A DNA stretch of 53,988 nucleotides from Streptomyces diastatochromogenes (GTDB lineage: Bacteria > Actinomycetota > Actinomycetes > Streptomycetales > Streptomycetaceae), in the NCBI GenBank assembly GCA_001550305.1, contig LRTP01000148.1, positions 1 through 53,988 of the forward strand, in the 5' to 3' direction. Position numbers and translations under genes: made by a program. Shown here piece after piece: positions 1-8,283 of the stretch (position 1 is its first letter; each line of letters starts with the position of its first letter). The notes beneath the pieces were generated by a model that did no database searches, was not told the origin of the DNA, and was given only the letters and a program-made list of their open reading frames with translations.

Positions 1-216
1 ATGGTCATCTGCCTCCTTTGCGGAGCTGTTCCGGGCGACTGCGCGGAAGCTCTGCCGGAAGGATGGAGGGTTGACCCAGCGTCAAGGTCAAGCCCGCTCC
101 GACCACGGCATCCAGGTCTTGCCGGAGACGAACTCCTTGCGGCCCGGGCGGCCTGCACGCGGGCGGCGGACTTGCACCTCGGTGCCGTCGTTATCTGGGG
201 TGCTCAGGAGCTGTAA
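1..216 (+). CDS. Possible fragment of an unrecognised gene at the window edge
   Basis: An open frame runs from the first base to a stop at 214-216. It has a CxxC near its start (CLLCG). I do not recognise the protein. The first codon is ATG but the true start may lie outside the window, and another frame is also open here, so the coding claim is weak. Confidence 0.2.
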   Translation: MVICLLCGAVPGDCAEALPEGWRVDPASRSSPLRPRHPGLAGDELLAARAACTRAADLHLGAVVIWGAQEL

Positions 217-258
217 GGCAGGTAAGGCAAGTGGACCTGATCGGTCCGTGCCTTACAG
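211..258. repeat. GTAAGGCA repeats, two direct and one inverted
   Basis: The octamer GTAAGGCA occurs at 213-220 and 222-229, and as its complement TGCCTTAC at 249-256. The outer copies form a perfect 10-bp inverted repeat, CTGTAAGGCA (211-220) and TGCCTTACAG (249-258). A degenerate direct repeat, ggcacgtacggcacgt, follows at about 276-291. Such an arrangement suits an operator or iteron-like binding site. No adjacent gene tells which. Confidence 0.45.
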
Positions 259-355
259 ATATCTGGGGGTTCGTCAGGCACGTACGGCACGTCAGCGGCG
301 GGCGTGCTAGGGCGTGTGCCGAAAGTGGATCTTGAGCGTGAGATGATTTTGGCTC

Positions 356-1230
356 GTGGCACGTGGAGATCTGACAGACGCGCAATGGGCGGCGCTGGAG
401 CCGCTGTTACCGAAGGGCAAGAAGCCCGGTCGCCCGCCGATATGGACCCGGCGGCAGTTAATCGATGGCATACGATTCCGGGTCCGCACCGGCATCCCGT
501 GGCGGGACATGCCCGCCGAGTATGGGCCCTGGGGCCGGGCGTACGACCTGTTCCGCCGGTGGCAGCGGGACGGCACGTGGCACCGGATGTTCACACGTCT
601 CCAGGCCCAGGCGGACGCGAACGACCTGATCACCTGGGACCTCAACGTCGACTCCACGATCGTGCGCGCCCACCAGCACGCAGCCGGGGCGCGGAAAAAG
701 GGGATCTGCAAAAGGAGCCGCCCGGCGGCGTCACCGCCGAGCCGGACGACCATGGGCTCGGACGCTCACGCGGTGGTCTGACCACCAAGGTGCACCTGGC
801 CGTTGAGCAGCGCCAAAAGCCCATGTCGATCGTCATCACGGCCGGTCAGCGAGGTGACTCCCCGCTGTTTGAGGCGGTCCTCGGCCGCATCCGGGTGCCG
901 CGGCTGGAGTCGGGCAGGCCACGCACCCGGCCGCGGCGGGTCCGCGCGGACAGGGCGTACGCCTCCCGCAAGAACCGTGCCTACCTGCGGAGGCGCGGCA
1001 TCCGCTGCACCATCCCTGACAAGGCCGACCAGGCCCGCAACCGCAAGAAACGCGGCTCGCGCGGCGGTCGGCCGCCGAAGTTCGACCCGGTCGACTACCG
1101 CGAGCGCCACGCGGTCGAGTGCGGCATCAACCGGCTCAAGAGGCACCGCGCTGTAGCCACGAGGTACGACAAGCTGGCCGTGCGCTACGAAGCGACCGTG
1201 TTGGTTGCTTCCATCAACGAGTGGCTGTGA
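356..1230 (+). CDS. IS5-family (IS427-like) transposase in two overlapping frames
   Basis: Frame A runs 356-781 from a GTG and gives the N-terminal helix-turn-helix part ([20 protein letters not shown]) and the first catalytic aspartate region ([15 protein letters not shown]). The rest, with [15 protein letters not shown], the RADRAYAS block and the C-terminal [20 protein letters not shown] signature, lies in the -1 frame and ends at 1230. Joining the frames at about 698 gives the usual continuous family sequence ([15 protein letters not shown]). Organisation in two frames with a slippery run is normal for this IS group, so the transposase may be functional. I found no matching terminal repeat just after 1230. 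The next gene stops at 1240, so the right end of the element may be lost. Confidence 0.85.
692..703 (+). other. Probable -1 programmed frameshift site of the IS5-type transposase
   Basis: The sequence CGGAAAAAGGGG has frame-A codons CGG AAA AAG GGG. Slipping back one base after AAA AAG gives GGG GAT CTG and continues into frame B with the family-typical residues [10 protein letters not shown]. Tandem lysine codons AAA AAG are a known slippery context in bacterial IS elements. I inferred slippage from protein continuity only. Confidence 0.6.
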
Positions 1231-1239
1231 CCGGCGATG

Positions 1240-1704
1240 TCAGGTCAGGCTGCGGCGGGCGACGGCGAGAAACTCGGCTTTGAACGGTTCCAGACGCTCG
1301 GCCAGGCTCCCTTCGTCCCGCTCCTGCCAGACCGCCTGATTAAGGGCGCGGGCATAGGCGGTTGTTGGTGCGTGCATGCCGGGGGCACACAGCAGCTCGA
1401 CACCCTTCTCGGCTATGCGCAGGCCGTCCATCGCCGGCCTGGCCGTCACGTACCACTCATCGCCGACCTCCCACCGTGACGGCCGCGCATGCGCCACGCC
1501 CTCAGCCTCCAGCGCGCACCGGATGAACTCCAGCACGGTCCTGATCTGTTCGGCACGTCGCTCCTCCGTCAGAGCCGCAGCGCGTCTTTGTTCCTCAGCC
1601 CGGTCGGCTGTCCGCTGCGTGGTGCGTTGGGTCAGATACGCCAACGCACCACCCAGAGCTACACCGGTCATCGAAATCACGGGGGTCCACACGCTTGCTG
1701 CCAT
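1240..1704 (-). CDS. Small membrane-anchored protein with a charged coil
   Basis: 154 residues. An N-terminal hydrophobic segment at about residues 4-24 (SVWTPVISMTGVALGGALAY) is followed by a strongly charged helical stretch rich in Arg, Glu and Ala (about 27-55). A soluble tail follows with conserved-looking ARPSRWEVGDEW and LNQAVWQ. This is a familiar streptomycete layout of unknown function, reminiscent of small membrane proteins encoded on mobile plasmids. Its stop codon lies only about 10 bp from the transposase stop at 1230, so insertion may have altered the last residues. Most third positions are G or C, which supports the frame. Confidence 0.7.
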   Translation of the reverse strand: MAASVWTPVISMTGVALGGALAYLTQRTTQRTADRAEEQRRAAALTEERRAEQIRTVLEFIRCALEAEGVAHARPSRWEVGDEWYVTARPAMDGLRIAEKGVELLCAPGMHAPTTAYARALNQAVWQERDEGSLAERLEPFKAEFLAVARRSLT

Positions 1705-1724
1705 GGCCGACTACTACCAGCACT

Positions 1725-1935
1725 GGCCCACCGCCCGCTGTGGTTCTTGCGAGCCAGCCTCCCCCGTCGCAGAACCCGAGCTGTTCCAAGATCCGTTTTC
1801 GGTACACGCCCTCGGCGGCCTGGGCGAGGTCTGCCGCAAGGTCCGGGTTCTCCCGGTTCCAGCGTCGGAGTTCGGCCTCCCAGTCGGCCCGCGTCCGCTG
1901 GAGCGCCTGGTGGAGGCGTTCGGCTGGTACCTCTA
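1725..1935 (-). pseudogene. Remnant of an unidentified coding sequence
   Basis: On the minus strand a stretch with RTRADWEAELRRWNRENPDL followed by AADLAQAAEGVYRKRILEQL reads like an amphipathic helical protein with good codon usage. The frame loses this quality on both sides. It lies directly upstream of the 1704-1240 gene on the same strand. I could not name the family. It is best read as a fragment of a gene broken by rearrangement. Confidence 0.3.
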
Positions 1936-2125
1936 CCGTCGCTTCGCCCAGTGGAGCCGGGACCGGGGTCTGTCCGCCTACGAGAGGAGCAGCAGCGACA
2001 AGGGGGTGGGCCGGGCCCCGATGCCGCCGGTCGGCAACCCCGAACTCGCCCTGGTCCTGGCCGGCGTCCCGGACTCCCTGGCCCAGACCGGCGGCGACCT
2101 GTACGCGGTCATCAACCGTTGCCGC
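1905..2125 (+). pseudogene. Remnant of an unidentified coding sequence
   Basis: Plus-strand codons from about 1905 to 2120 end almost always in G or C. They encode WYLYRRFAQWSRDRGLSAYE, then GNPELALVLAGVPDSLAQTG and GDLYAVINR. The frame degrades after about 2125 into Arg/Gly/Cys-rich noise up to 2191. There is no convincing start. It appears to be an internal piece of a gene from a different source than the minus-strand fragment it abuts. Between it and 2329 I see nothing I can name. Confidence 0.35.
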
Positions 2126-2328
2126 GGTCGACGCCAGCCTGGACAGGCGGGTGCTCGCAGGACGGCGCCGTGCGGGCGTTGCTGGTGCTGAGGCGGGCAT
2201 CGTCGAAGCCACGGCTGCGCAGCCCGGCCTGGTCCGGCGCTCATGGGCTGCGCTAGCGGGGTCGGCGAAGGGACGGGCCCCTCCACCATGTCGGTGCAGA
2301 GGGGGCACTCGCGATGCTTCGCTGGGCG

Positions 2329-2748
2329 TCAGCAGTACAGGAGAGCGTCGTGGTTGTAGGTGAAGGAGGTCAGGGATCCGGCGTAGCCCGCGACGTAGTA
2401 GTCGTCGTGGCCAAGGTCCGACTCAACGACCACCGTGTGGCCGGTGTTGTTGACGATCGAGGCAGCCTTGTCGTACACCGTCTGCCCGTAACCAGAACCG
2501 TTGTTCCCCCAGTGAGCGAACTTGAAGTCCGACAGACTGAGGCTCTGGCCAGGCGACCAGTCTTCCCACGCGCCCCAGCCGTACTGCGGCGAGTTGAAGT
2601 ACAAGCACACGTTCCCGCTCGGGCAGGCCTCGGCCCCCGTCGGCGGCGTGGCGGCGAAAGCGCCTCCCGTGGCCAAGCTCAACGCGGCGACCGTGAGCGT
2701 TCCCACGATCGCAAGCTTGCCGGTGCGCCGCCCGAACCTGATACGCAT
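2329..2748 (-). CDS. Secreted peptidase-inhibitor I36-like small protein
   Basis: 139 residues from the ATG at 2748, which has GGGAGGGG a few bases upstream. The longer upstream frame lacks such a site. Residues 1-33 are a Sec signal peptide: basic start (MRIRFGRRTG), hydrophobic core (AIVGTLTVAALSLATGGAF) and an AFA-type cleavage site. The mature part has the I36/beta-gamma-crystallin-like pattern: CPSGNVCLY, the F..P.YG.GAW segment, D.KFAHWG, and KAASIVNNTGHTVVVE. Family members are exported; some inhibit proteases, but activity here is inferred only from the fold-like pattern. Four cysteines (two early in CPSGNVC, one terminal YC, one in between or absent) would suit disulfides. It stands alone between IS debris. 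Confidence 0.8.
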   Translation of the reverse strand: MRIRFGRRTGKLAIVGTLTVAALSLATGGAFAATPPTGAEACPSGNVCLYFNSPQYGWGAWEDWSPGQSLSLSDFKFAHWGNNGSGYGQTVYDKAASIVNNTGHTVVVESDLGHDDYYVAGYAGSLTSFTYNHDALLYC

Positions 2749-2879
2749 TGCGTCCCCTCCCATGACAGCAGTGCCATGACGAAGCCCAGTCAGGCTGCCC
2801 GCATAGCGAGCCCGTGCTGACTGGACTCCGACAAGGATCACATCGCCTCCGCGCCAGCGCTATGTGTCCGCCTTCTTCC

Positions 2880-3096
2880 GGTTGTGGAGATCACCGCCCA
2901 TCAATGAGCGGTGTGCATCGTGAAGCCGCAGGTCAAGGGCCTGGTGTGCGCGAGGTTCGGGGTGCTGGGGCTGGTGCACGGCTTCGCCCACCTCAAGAGC
3001 TGGCGCGTGCTCGGCAAGGTCCGCACCGACCCGAAATGGGCGACCGCCCTGGTCAGGGCCCTGCTGTTCGTGCCGGGCCGCGGCCGATGCCGGTGA
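2880..3096 (+). pseudogene. Deletion remnant of an IS5-like element (end joined to transposase C-terminus)
   Basis: The segment starting near 2900 resembles the terminal repeat of the element at 28830 and 33457 (shared core GCAGGTCAA, then a diverged stretch). It runs straight into the C-terminal transposase coding signature HGFAHLKSWRVLGKVRTDPK, WATALVRALL. The intact order would have about 800 bp between these parts. This is therefore an internally deleted copy of the same IS group whose fuller copy sits at 32536-33355. Confidence 0.7.
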
Positions 3097-3099
3097 AGC

Positions 3100-3651
3100 C
3101 TGTGAGGTGTACGAAGAGGGTCCACCGGCGAGGCTGCCGCTCCGGCCCGCCGTCACCGCGGAGCACGATGTGGTCCTGGACCGAGCACCGTCCCTGGATT
3201 CGCTACGCCAATAGTTGCTTACCTGCGCTTTCCCGGCTCGCTGTGCACTGCGGCACCGGAACCCCCGCTTCACTGTGCAACTTGCCACTCCACACAATGC
3301 GTTGCCGGTCCTAGATTGACGTTCGAACGCGAACCGCGCCCCTGCTCACCAGCGTCACCTGCGAAGTTGTGCCCCTGACATACATGGTCTGGGAGCGGGT
3401 GTGCGGGATCGTGCGGGAAAGGGAACTTCACCAAGCCGGCTCGGGCAGCCTGGTCTTGCCGCTTCGCGAAAGGCCGGCCCAAGCGGCGCAGCGACCGCTC
3501 GAAGTGTCAGGGGAACGTCAAGCCAGCGTCATTCCCCGGCTGACCGTGCACAGGCAAGCTGGTACGCGAATCCAACGGCCCCGCCGCGGGCCGCTGTCCA
3601 CAACTCCCCGGCATCCATTGGAGGACTCCGGGGCCGACCGTAGGGGGAAAC
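3100..3651. other. Intergenic stretch without a supported gene
   Basis: All open frames here read as Arg/Pro/Ser-rich noise with poor third-position bias. The last 100 bp should contain the promoter of the secreted protein at 3652. I could not pick out convincing -35/-10 elements. Confidence 0.5.
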
Positions 3652-4044
3652 ATGCCCGGAGGCATCACCAAGGCCGCCGTCGCGGCCGTCATCGCCGCAG
3701 CCGCAGCCGTCGCCAGCACCACGAGCGCGCAGGCCACCCCGCTTCCCAATCCGGTCACGGACCAGGTTTCGACCGGCAGCCACGTTGGTGTCTATTCGCA
3801 CCCCTACGACACGCCTGCCAACAAGCTCGGCTACACCCCCCTGAGCAACGGGGACTATCTGATGATCGACTGCTGGGTCGCCGGCGGCCAAGTCGGCAAC
3901 GCCGGCGACGTCTGGTATCGCACGTGGCAGGTCGAGTACGCCAACGGTTCCAGCTGGGCCACCGTTACCGACCCCTGGTGGACCTTCGCTCCTTATGTCG
4001 ACGGCGCCCTCTACTTCCACCGCAACATCGTGCCGCCGTGCTGA
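3652..4044 (+). CDS. Small secreted SH3-like protein
   Basis: 130 residues, ATG at 3652 with AGGGGGA placed five to six bases upstream. Residues 1-29 form a signal peptide: MPGGITK, an alanine/valine core, then TSAQA before TPLPN. The mature protein has the look of the streptomycete SH3-like secreted family: GVYSHPYDTPANKLGYTPLS, DYLMIDCWVAGG, GDVWYRTW, the WWTFAPYVDGAL block and a terminal PPC. Two cysteines (Cys in MIDCW and the last residue) could pair. Such proteins are thought to act outside the cell, perhaps binding the wall; no enzymatic motif is seen. It is a lone gene between IS remnants. Confidence 0.8.
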   Translation: MPGGITKAAVAAVIAAAAAVASTTSAQATPLPNPVTDQVSTGSHVGVYSHPYDTPANKLGYTPLSNGDYLMIDCWVAGGQVGNAGDVWYRTWQVEYANGSSWATVTDPWWTFAPYVDGALYFHRNIVPPC

Positions 4045-4530
4045 CCTGGTCCAGCCGTCCGGACCTCGGTCTGTGAGGGGCCGGACGACCGCGGTCAAGC
4101 TGCGGCGCCGGAGCACACGGCTGGCTGGTCGGCCCCCTGCGTCCTCGCGCTCTTGTCCGCGGTGCCGGTCAGGGCGTCAGACGAGGCGGACGGGGTTCGC
4201 GCCGGCGTGGCCGCCCGTGCCGAGGGTCCGTCGGGCTGTCGGGGGTGCTGATGATCGCTAGCATCGTCGCGGGACGTGGCCCGGCAGGAAGCCACGCCTG
4301 GTGGGCTGTGGTCCTGTATCCGTCGAGCAGTGTCCCTGCGTGGTCCCTGACTGCGGTACTGCTGGCAGTCGCAGGCATCCGTTCCGTCAAAGCCTCCGGG
4401 AAGCCGTAGCCTTTCCTGCGGGGCCAACCGGAGCCGTAATCGGCCACGCGGGCCCGCTCCAACTGGGCCTTCGTCGCCCCGACGTCCGCGGCGACCGTCG
4501 CCGCGTTCGGCCGCGGCCAGGCGGGCGCCG
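4045..4530 (-). other. Rearranged stretch with a possible minus-strand coding remnant
   Basis: A minus-strand frame through about 4540-4330 reads TVAADVGATKAQLERARVAD followed by YGSGWPRRKGYGFPEALTER with good codon usage. It has no clear start, and quality falls below 4330. I cannot name the family. It abuts the point (about 4531) where the IS256-type transposase loses homology, so it probably marks the other side of a deletion junction. Between 4045 and 4330 I see nothing. Confidence 0.25.
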
Positions 4531-4947
4531 TGCCTTGGCGGACAGCGAGAGCACCATCTCTTCCACGCCGGTCAGCCGGCGCTGCCGCTTCTTGACGGTG
4601 GCCGGCTCGAAGGAGCCCTCCCGGTCGCGGGGCATGTCGATCTCGACCGGGCCGATGTCGGTCAGCACGGTCTTGGACCGGGTGCCGTTACGGGAGTTGC
4701 CGCCGTCCTTGCCCGCCGGATCGTGCTTGTCATAGCCGAGATGGTCGGTGATCTCGCCCTCCAGGGCGGACTCCAGAACCGTCTTGGTCAGCTGCTGCAG
4801 CAGCCCGCCCTCGCCGGTCAGCTGCAGTCCCTTGTTCCGGGCCTGCTCGACGAGCTGGTCGATCAGTTTCTGCTCGACCGTCGCGGCCTCCGGCGACGGT
4901 TCCGCCTGGTCATTGGCGGCCACGGACTCGGTCACGGTGTCAGCCAC
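4531..4947 (-). pseudogene. IS256-family transposase, N-terminal third only
   Basis: The GTG at 4947 opens about 139 residues that match the start of Mutator-type transposases: KLIDQLVEQARNKGLQLTGE, LESALEGEITDHLGYDKHDP, GNSRNGTRSKTV, and VEIDMPRDREGSFEPATVKK. Homology stops abruptly after VEEMVLSLSAKA. The DDE core and C-terminal helix are gone; the full family protein is about three times longer. The frame then continues into Arg-rich noise to 4387. It is a truncated, inactive copy. Confidence 0.85.
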
Positions 4948-5107
4948 TCGATGTCTCTTCCATGATCATCAATTACACCGGTGAGCGTACAGACCCCCCA
5001 CAGGGCGCGACCAACGACCGCGCCGTCACTGTTGGCATCGTGCAAGGTAACGACCTGGTCCGCGATAGGCCTGGTCATTCTCGTCCGGCCTTCGGTAGGA
5101 AGATCAA

Positions 5108-5833
5108 ATGACTCGCCTCCCTGCTTGCGGTCCTGAAGGGCCCATCCGCGCCAGGACCACCTCGCAGGCGCCGCTGACCGTGCGGGCCGTCCTCTTCGAC
5201 TTCTCCGGCACTCTGTTCCAGATTGATACGTATGCAGACCGGATCCGAGCGGCGATGGCTGAACCCGTGGACGAGGTGGCGATGGACGTCATGCTGAGCG
5301 GGCTCGAAGGCAGTCTGTCGGACCCCGACGTGGTCGAGGCCCAGCGTGGCCGTGACGTGTCCTCAAAGGCACATCACCATGCCTTCACAACCTGGTACGC
5401 CTCGGTTCCCGAGCTGGCACCGGTCGCTGACGTGCTCGATGAGCAACTGCAGGCCCCTGAGCATTGGGTGCCTTACGCGGACACCGAGTCCACACTGGTC
5501 CGGCTGACTCAGAGCTGCGTGGTTCTGGGGGTGGTCAGCGATGTGGGCTGGGATCTGCGGGCCACCTTCGCCCATCACGGCCTTGACCACTACTTTTCGT
5601 CCTGGGTGCACTCCTACGAACACGACACTGAAAAGCCGGACCCGTTGCTGTTTCAGCATGCCTGCCGTGAACTGGGTGTCGCTCCGGAGGAGACGCTGAT
5701 GGTGGGTGACCCTCCCGCGAAGGATGGCGGCGCGGCTGGGGCGGGACTGCGCTCGTATGTGCTGCCCGGTCGAGCCACTCCCGGTTCGCGTCGCGGACTG
5801 GATGCAGTGCTCCGTCTGGCCGATCGAGTGTGA
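5108..5833 (+). CDS. HAD-superfamily hydrolase
   Basis: 241 residues; AGGA lies eight bases before the ATG, and a GTG at residue 25 is an alternative start. HAD motifs are in order: motif I VLFDFSGTL (Asp31), motif II VVSDVGWD, motif III lysine in EKPDPLLF, and motif IV GDPPAKDGGAA. A helical cap of about 100 residues separates motifs I and II, as in subclass I. The second aspartate of motif I (usual DxD) is Ser33. Phosphatases normally use that Asp as acid/base, whereas DxS-type sequences also occur in dehalogenase-like and uncharacterised members, so substrate and even reaction are open. No partner gene is left beside it; an IS fragment begins at its stop codon. Confidence 0.85.
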   Translation: MTRLPACGPEGPIRARTTSQAPLTVRAVLFDFSGTLFQIDTYADRIRAAMAEPVDEVAMDVMLSGLEGSLSDPDVVEAQRGRDVSSKAHHHAFTTWYASVPELAPVADVLDEQLQAPEHWVPYADTESTLVRLTQSCVVLGVVSDVGWDLRATFAHHGLDHYFSSWVHSYEHDTEKPDPLLFQHACRELGVAPEETLMVGDPPAKDGGAAGAGLRSYVLPGRATPGSRRGLDAVLRLADRV

Positions 5834-6075
5834 CCAAGAAGTGGGCCCGTGCGGCCTTGTTACATCCTGCTTTCTGCGGCATCTCCCGTTCACATCTCGG
5901 CGACTTGATCGAGGAGTTGGCAGACCCGTGGCTTGCCCGGTGCGAGTCGGCTCTGCATGAGCGGCGTGGCACCGAGCGGCAGCGGGAGGCTGGCGCCGGA
6001 CCGAAGTACGGCCTGGTCTTCACTGACCGGGTGCTGGTCACCCTGGTGCACCTGCGCACTGGGCTCCCGCACGCC
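5830..6075 (+). pseudogene. N-terminal fragment of an IS5-like DDE transposase
   Basis: The GTG at 5830 overlaps the stop of the hydrolase gene. The frame reads HLGDLIEELADPWLARCESA, RGTERQREAGAGPKYGLVFT and DRVLVTLVHLRTGLPHA, matching the helix-turn-helix start of streptomycete DDE-superfamily endonuclease transposases. Homology stops at about 6075, where the minus-strand gene below begins to make sense. No catalytic residues remain. Confidence 0.7.
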
Positions 6076-6711
6076 AGCCACGCACTACCGCTCCCGCCCG
6101 GTGCTCGCCTCCCACTCTGCGGGCCGCCCCTGCAGCGACCCGTCCTGCCCGTGCCCCGCGCTCACTCCCGAGCTTGGCCTGCGCGCTCGGCGGGTACTCC
6201 TCGTCGTCACCGGTGTCGTCCAGGACCACGGCCATAGTCCTGTGGCGAGCTCGCCGGCGGGCGTTCCCTGCGCCTGCGCGGCGAACTTCTTCCGGGCGAA
6301 GTGGAAGGCCTCGCCGTGCCACTTGGCTTTGTCTTTGAGGACCGACAGGCAGAGCGCGTCGATCCACTCCCCGGGCAAGACGCTCTCCTCGGGGGCATCC
6401 TCACCCGGGTCGTAGCTCATGCCGAAGTTCACGTACTCCAGGAAGACTTGGAAGCTGCAGTGCGGGTGGTACGCCGCGTAGGCGACGGCGCCGGCCGCGG
6501 CCTCGGAGGCGTCCTTGAGGGCGGCCTTGGCCTCCGAGGTGTCAAGGTCAGGTGTCTCGAAGGAGAGGGCGCCCAGGTAGTCGAGGAACTCGTCGGCGAT
6601 CGACTGCCACTCGTCGGTGGCCATCCGGCCGGCCCGCGACATAGACCGCACCTGACCCCCGATGCGGTTCGTGAAGTCCTCGCGTGCTGCCGACACGACA
6701 GACCCGCCCAC
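6076..6711 (-). pseudogene. Conserved hypothetical protein, frameshifted and truncated
   Basis: The minus-strand frame from 6711 encodes a soluble acidic protein: EWQSIADEFLDYLGALSFET, AAAGAVAYAAYHPHCSFQVF and ALCLSVLKDKAKWHGEAFHF. Near 6233-6243 sense moves to another frame (MAVVLDDTGDDEEYPPSAQA), a single-base shift. It then runs out at the junction with the transposase fragment at about 6075. The C-terminal part is therefore lost twice over. I do not recognise the family with confidence; the shape (small, acidic, alone) would suit an immunity protein, which is only a guess. Confidence 0.5.
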
Positions 6712-6854
6712 CTGGTGACGCTCTATTCACACTGCCCTGCTCCTTGATCGAATCTCTGCGGACAACCTAGTGCCGCATCAAGCAACGTTCGCCCTGTTGT
6801 GACGCGCCGTCAGGATGGCGCTCCGGGCAGCGTGTTGTGCTTCATGCTTTACGG

Positions 6855-7575
6855 GTGGCTGAGCGTGTGCGGGTCCGCGAGATCGATGACGACGAGGGGC
6901 AACGGCTGCTGCGGATCGTCCGCCGAGGCACCGGATCCGTGGTGACCTGGCGCCGAGCCCAGATGGTGCTCTTATCGGCCCAGGGCATGGACGTGACCAA
7001 GATTGCCGAGGTCACGTTTACAAGCCCGGACCGGGTCCGGGACGTGATCCACAACTTCAACGCCGACGGCTTCACTTCGCTCTACCCCAAGTACAAGGGC
7101 GGCCGGCCGAAGACGTTCACCCTGCCCGAACGCCGTGACATCAAGAAGATCGCCAAGTCCAGGCCGGTCGAGCACGGCCTACCCTTCTCGACCTGGAGCC
7201 TGGTCAAACTGGCCGACTTCCTGGTTACCGAGGGGGTGGTCGACGACATCAGCCACGAGGGCCTGCGCATCCTGCTCCGCGAGGAAGGCATCACCTTTCA
7301 ACGCCTGAAGACCTGGAAAACCTCCCGCGACCCTGACCACGCGGACAAAAAGGCCCGCGTCGAGCACCTCTACGCCATCGCCGATGGCGAGGTCATACCC
7401 GAGGCGGGCGAGCCAGAAGTCGTCTTCTGCATGGACGAGTTCGGCCCCCTCAATCTCCAGCCCCACCCCGGCCGCCAGTGGACCGGACGCGGCGGCAAGC
7501 ACAAGGACCCCGACCGCGAACCGCGCCCGCGCCGCCGCGCGACCTACACCCGCCCGCACGGCGTCCGCCACCTTT
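6855..7575 (+). pseudogene. IS630-family transposase, C-terminally truncated
   Basis: From the GTG at 6855 (VAERVRVREIDDDEGQRLLR) the protein shows an N-terminal helix-turn-helix (VTKIAEVTFTSPDRVRDVIH), the linker YPKYKGGRPKTFTLPERRDI, and the first catalytic part with VVFCMDEFGPLNLQPHPGRQ. The GGKHKDPDREPRPRRRATYT basic stretch follows. Homology ends at GVRHL (about 7575), so the second Asp and Glu of the DDE triad are missing. Downstream sequence belongs to another element that has replaced the end. Confidence 0.85.
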
Positions 7576-7743
7576 TATGGACCTGGCCGCCCGGCCCGCC
7601 TGTTGAAGGCCGCAGCAGAAGCCGGCGGGGAATGGCGACCCTCGAAGGTTGCAGGAGTTCGAGGCCGTCGTCTCGGCCCAGGGCGCTGACGCGCCGCCGG
7701 TTCGAACAGACGGCTGATCACATACGTCCGGACGCGGTGGCGC

Positions 7744-8283
7744 ATGAAGAACTCGTACGCCGACAGGGCTGCCCGGATCGAGCGCCTTCCGGAGCTGAAC
7801 AGGCTGTTCACCGCGTGGTTGGAGACGGTCTATCACCGCACCGTGCACTCGAAGACCGGGCAGCCTCCGATCGAGCGCTGGCTGGGTTCGATTCCCAAGC
7901 CGCTGCCGCTGCCCAGCCCCGCTGATCTTCGGGAGGCGTTTTTGTGGTCGGAGTACCGGACGGTGACCAAGACGGCGACGGTGTCGTTGCACGACAGCTA
8001 CGAGGTCGACCCGATGCTGACCGGGACGAGGGTGGAGCTGGTCTTCGACCCGTTCGACCTGACCGAGATCGAGGTGCGGGCGGCGGGGAAGCCGACCGGG
8101 AAGGCGGTCCCGCACCGGCTGGGCCGGCACACGCATCCGAAGGCAAGCCCGGAGATCCCGCCGCACCCGGCGGCGCCGACCTGGATCGACTACCTGAGGG
8201 TCCTGGACGCCACGCACCAGGCGAACACCGCGAAGGGGATCAACTACTCGTCCCTGATGGACGACGGGCGGGTGCAGGGATGA
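7744..8283 (+). pseudogene. Mu/Tn552-type DDE transposase, C-terminal part
   Basis: 179 residues with ELNRLFTAWLETVYHRTVHS, GQPPIERWLG and the Mu C-terminal beta region RTVTKTATVSLHDSYEVDPM, VELVFDPFDLTEIEVRAAGK. The rve catalytic core that should precede it (about 300 residues) is absent; between 7576 and 7743 no frame fits it. The stop TGA (8281-8283) overlaps the ATG of the ATPase gene, so the two were one transcription unit. The transposase itself must be inactive. Confidence 0.75.
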
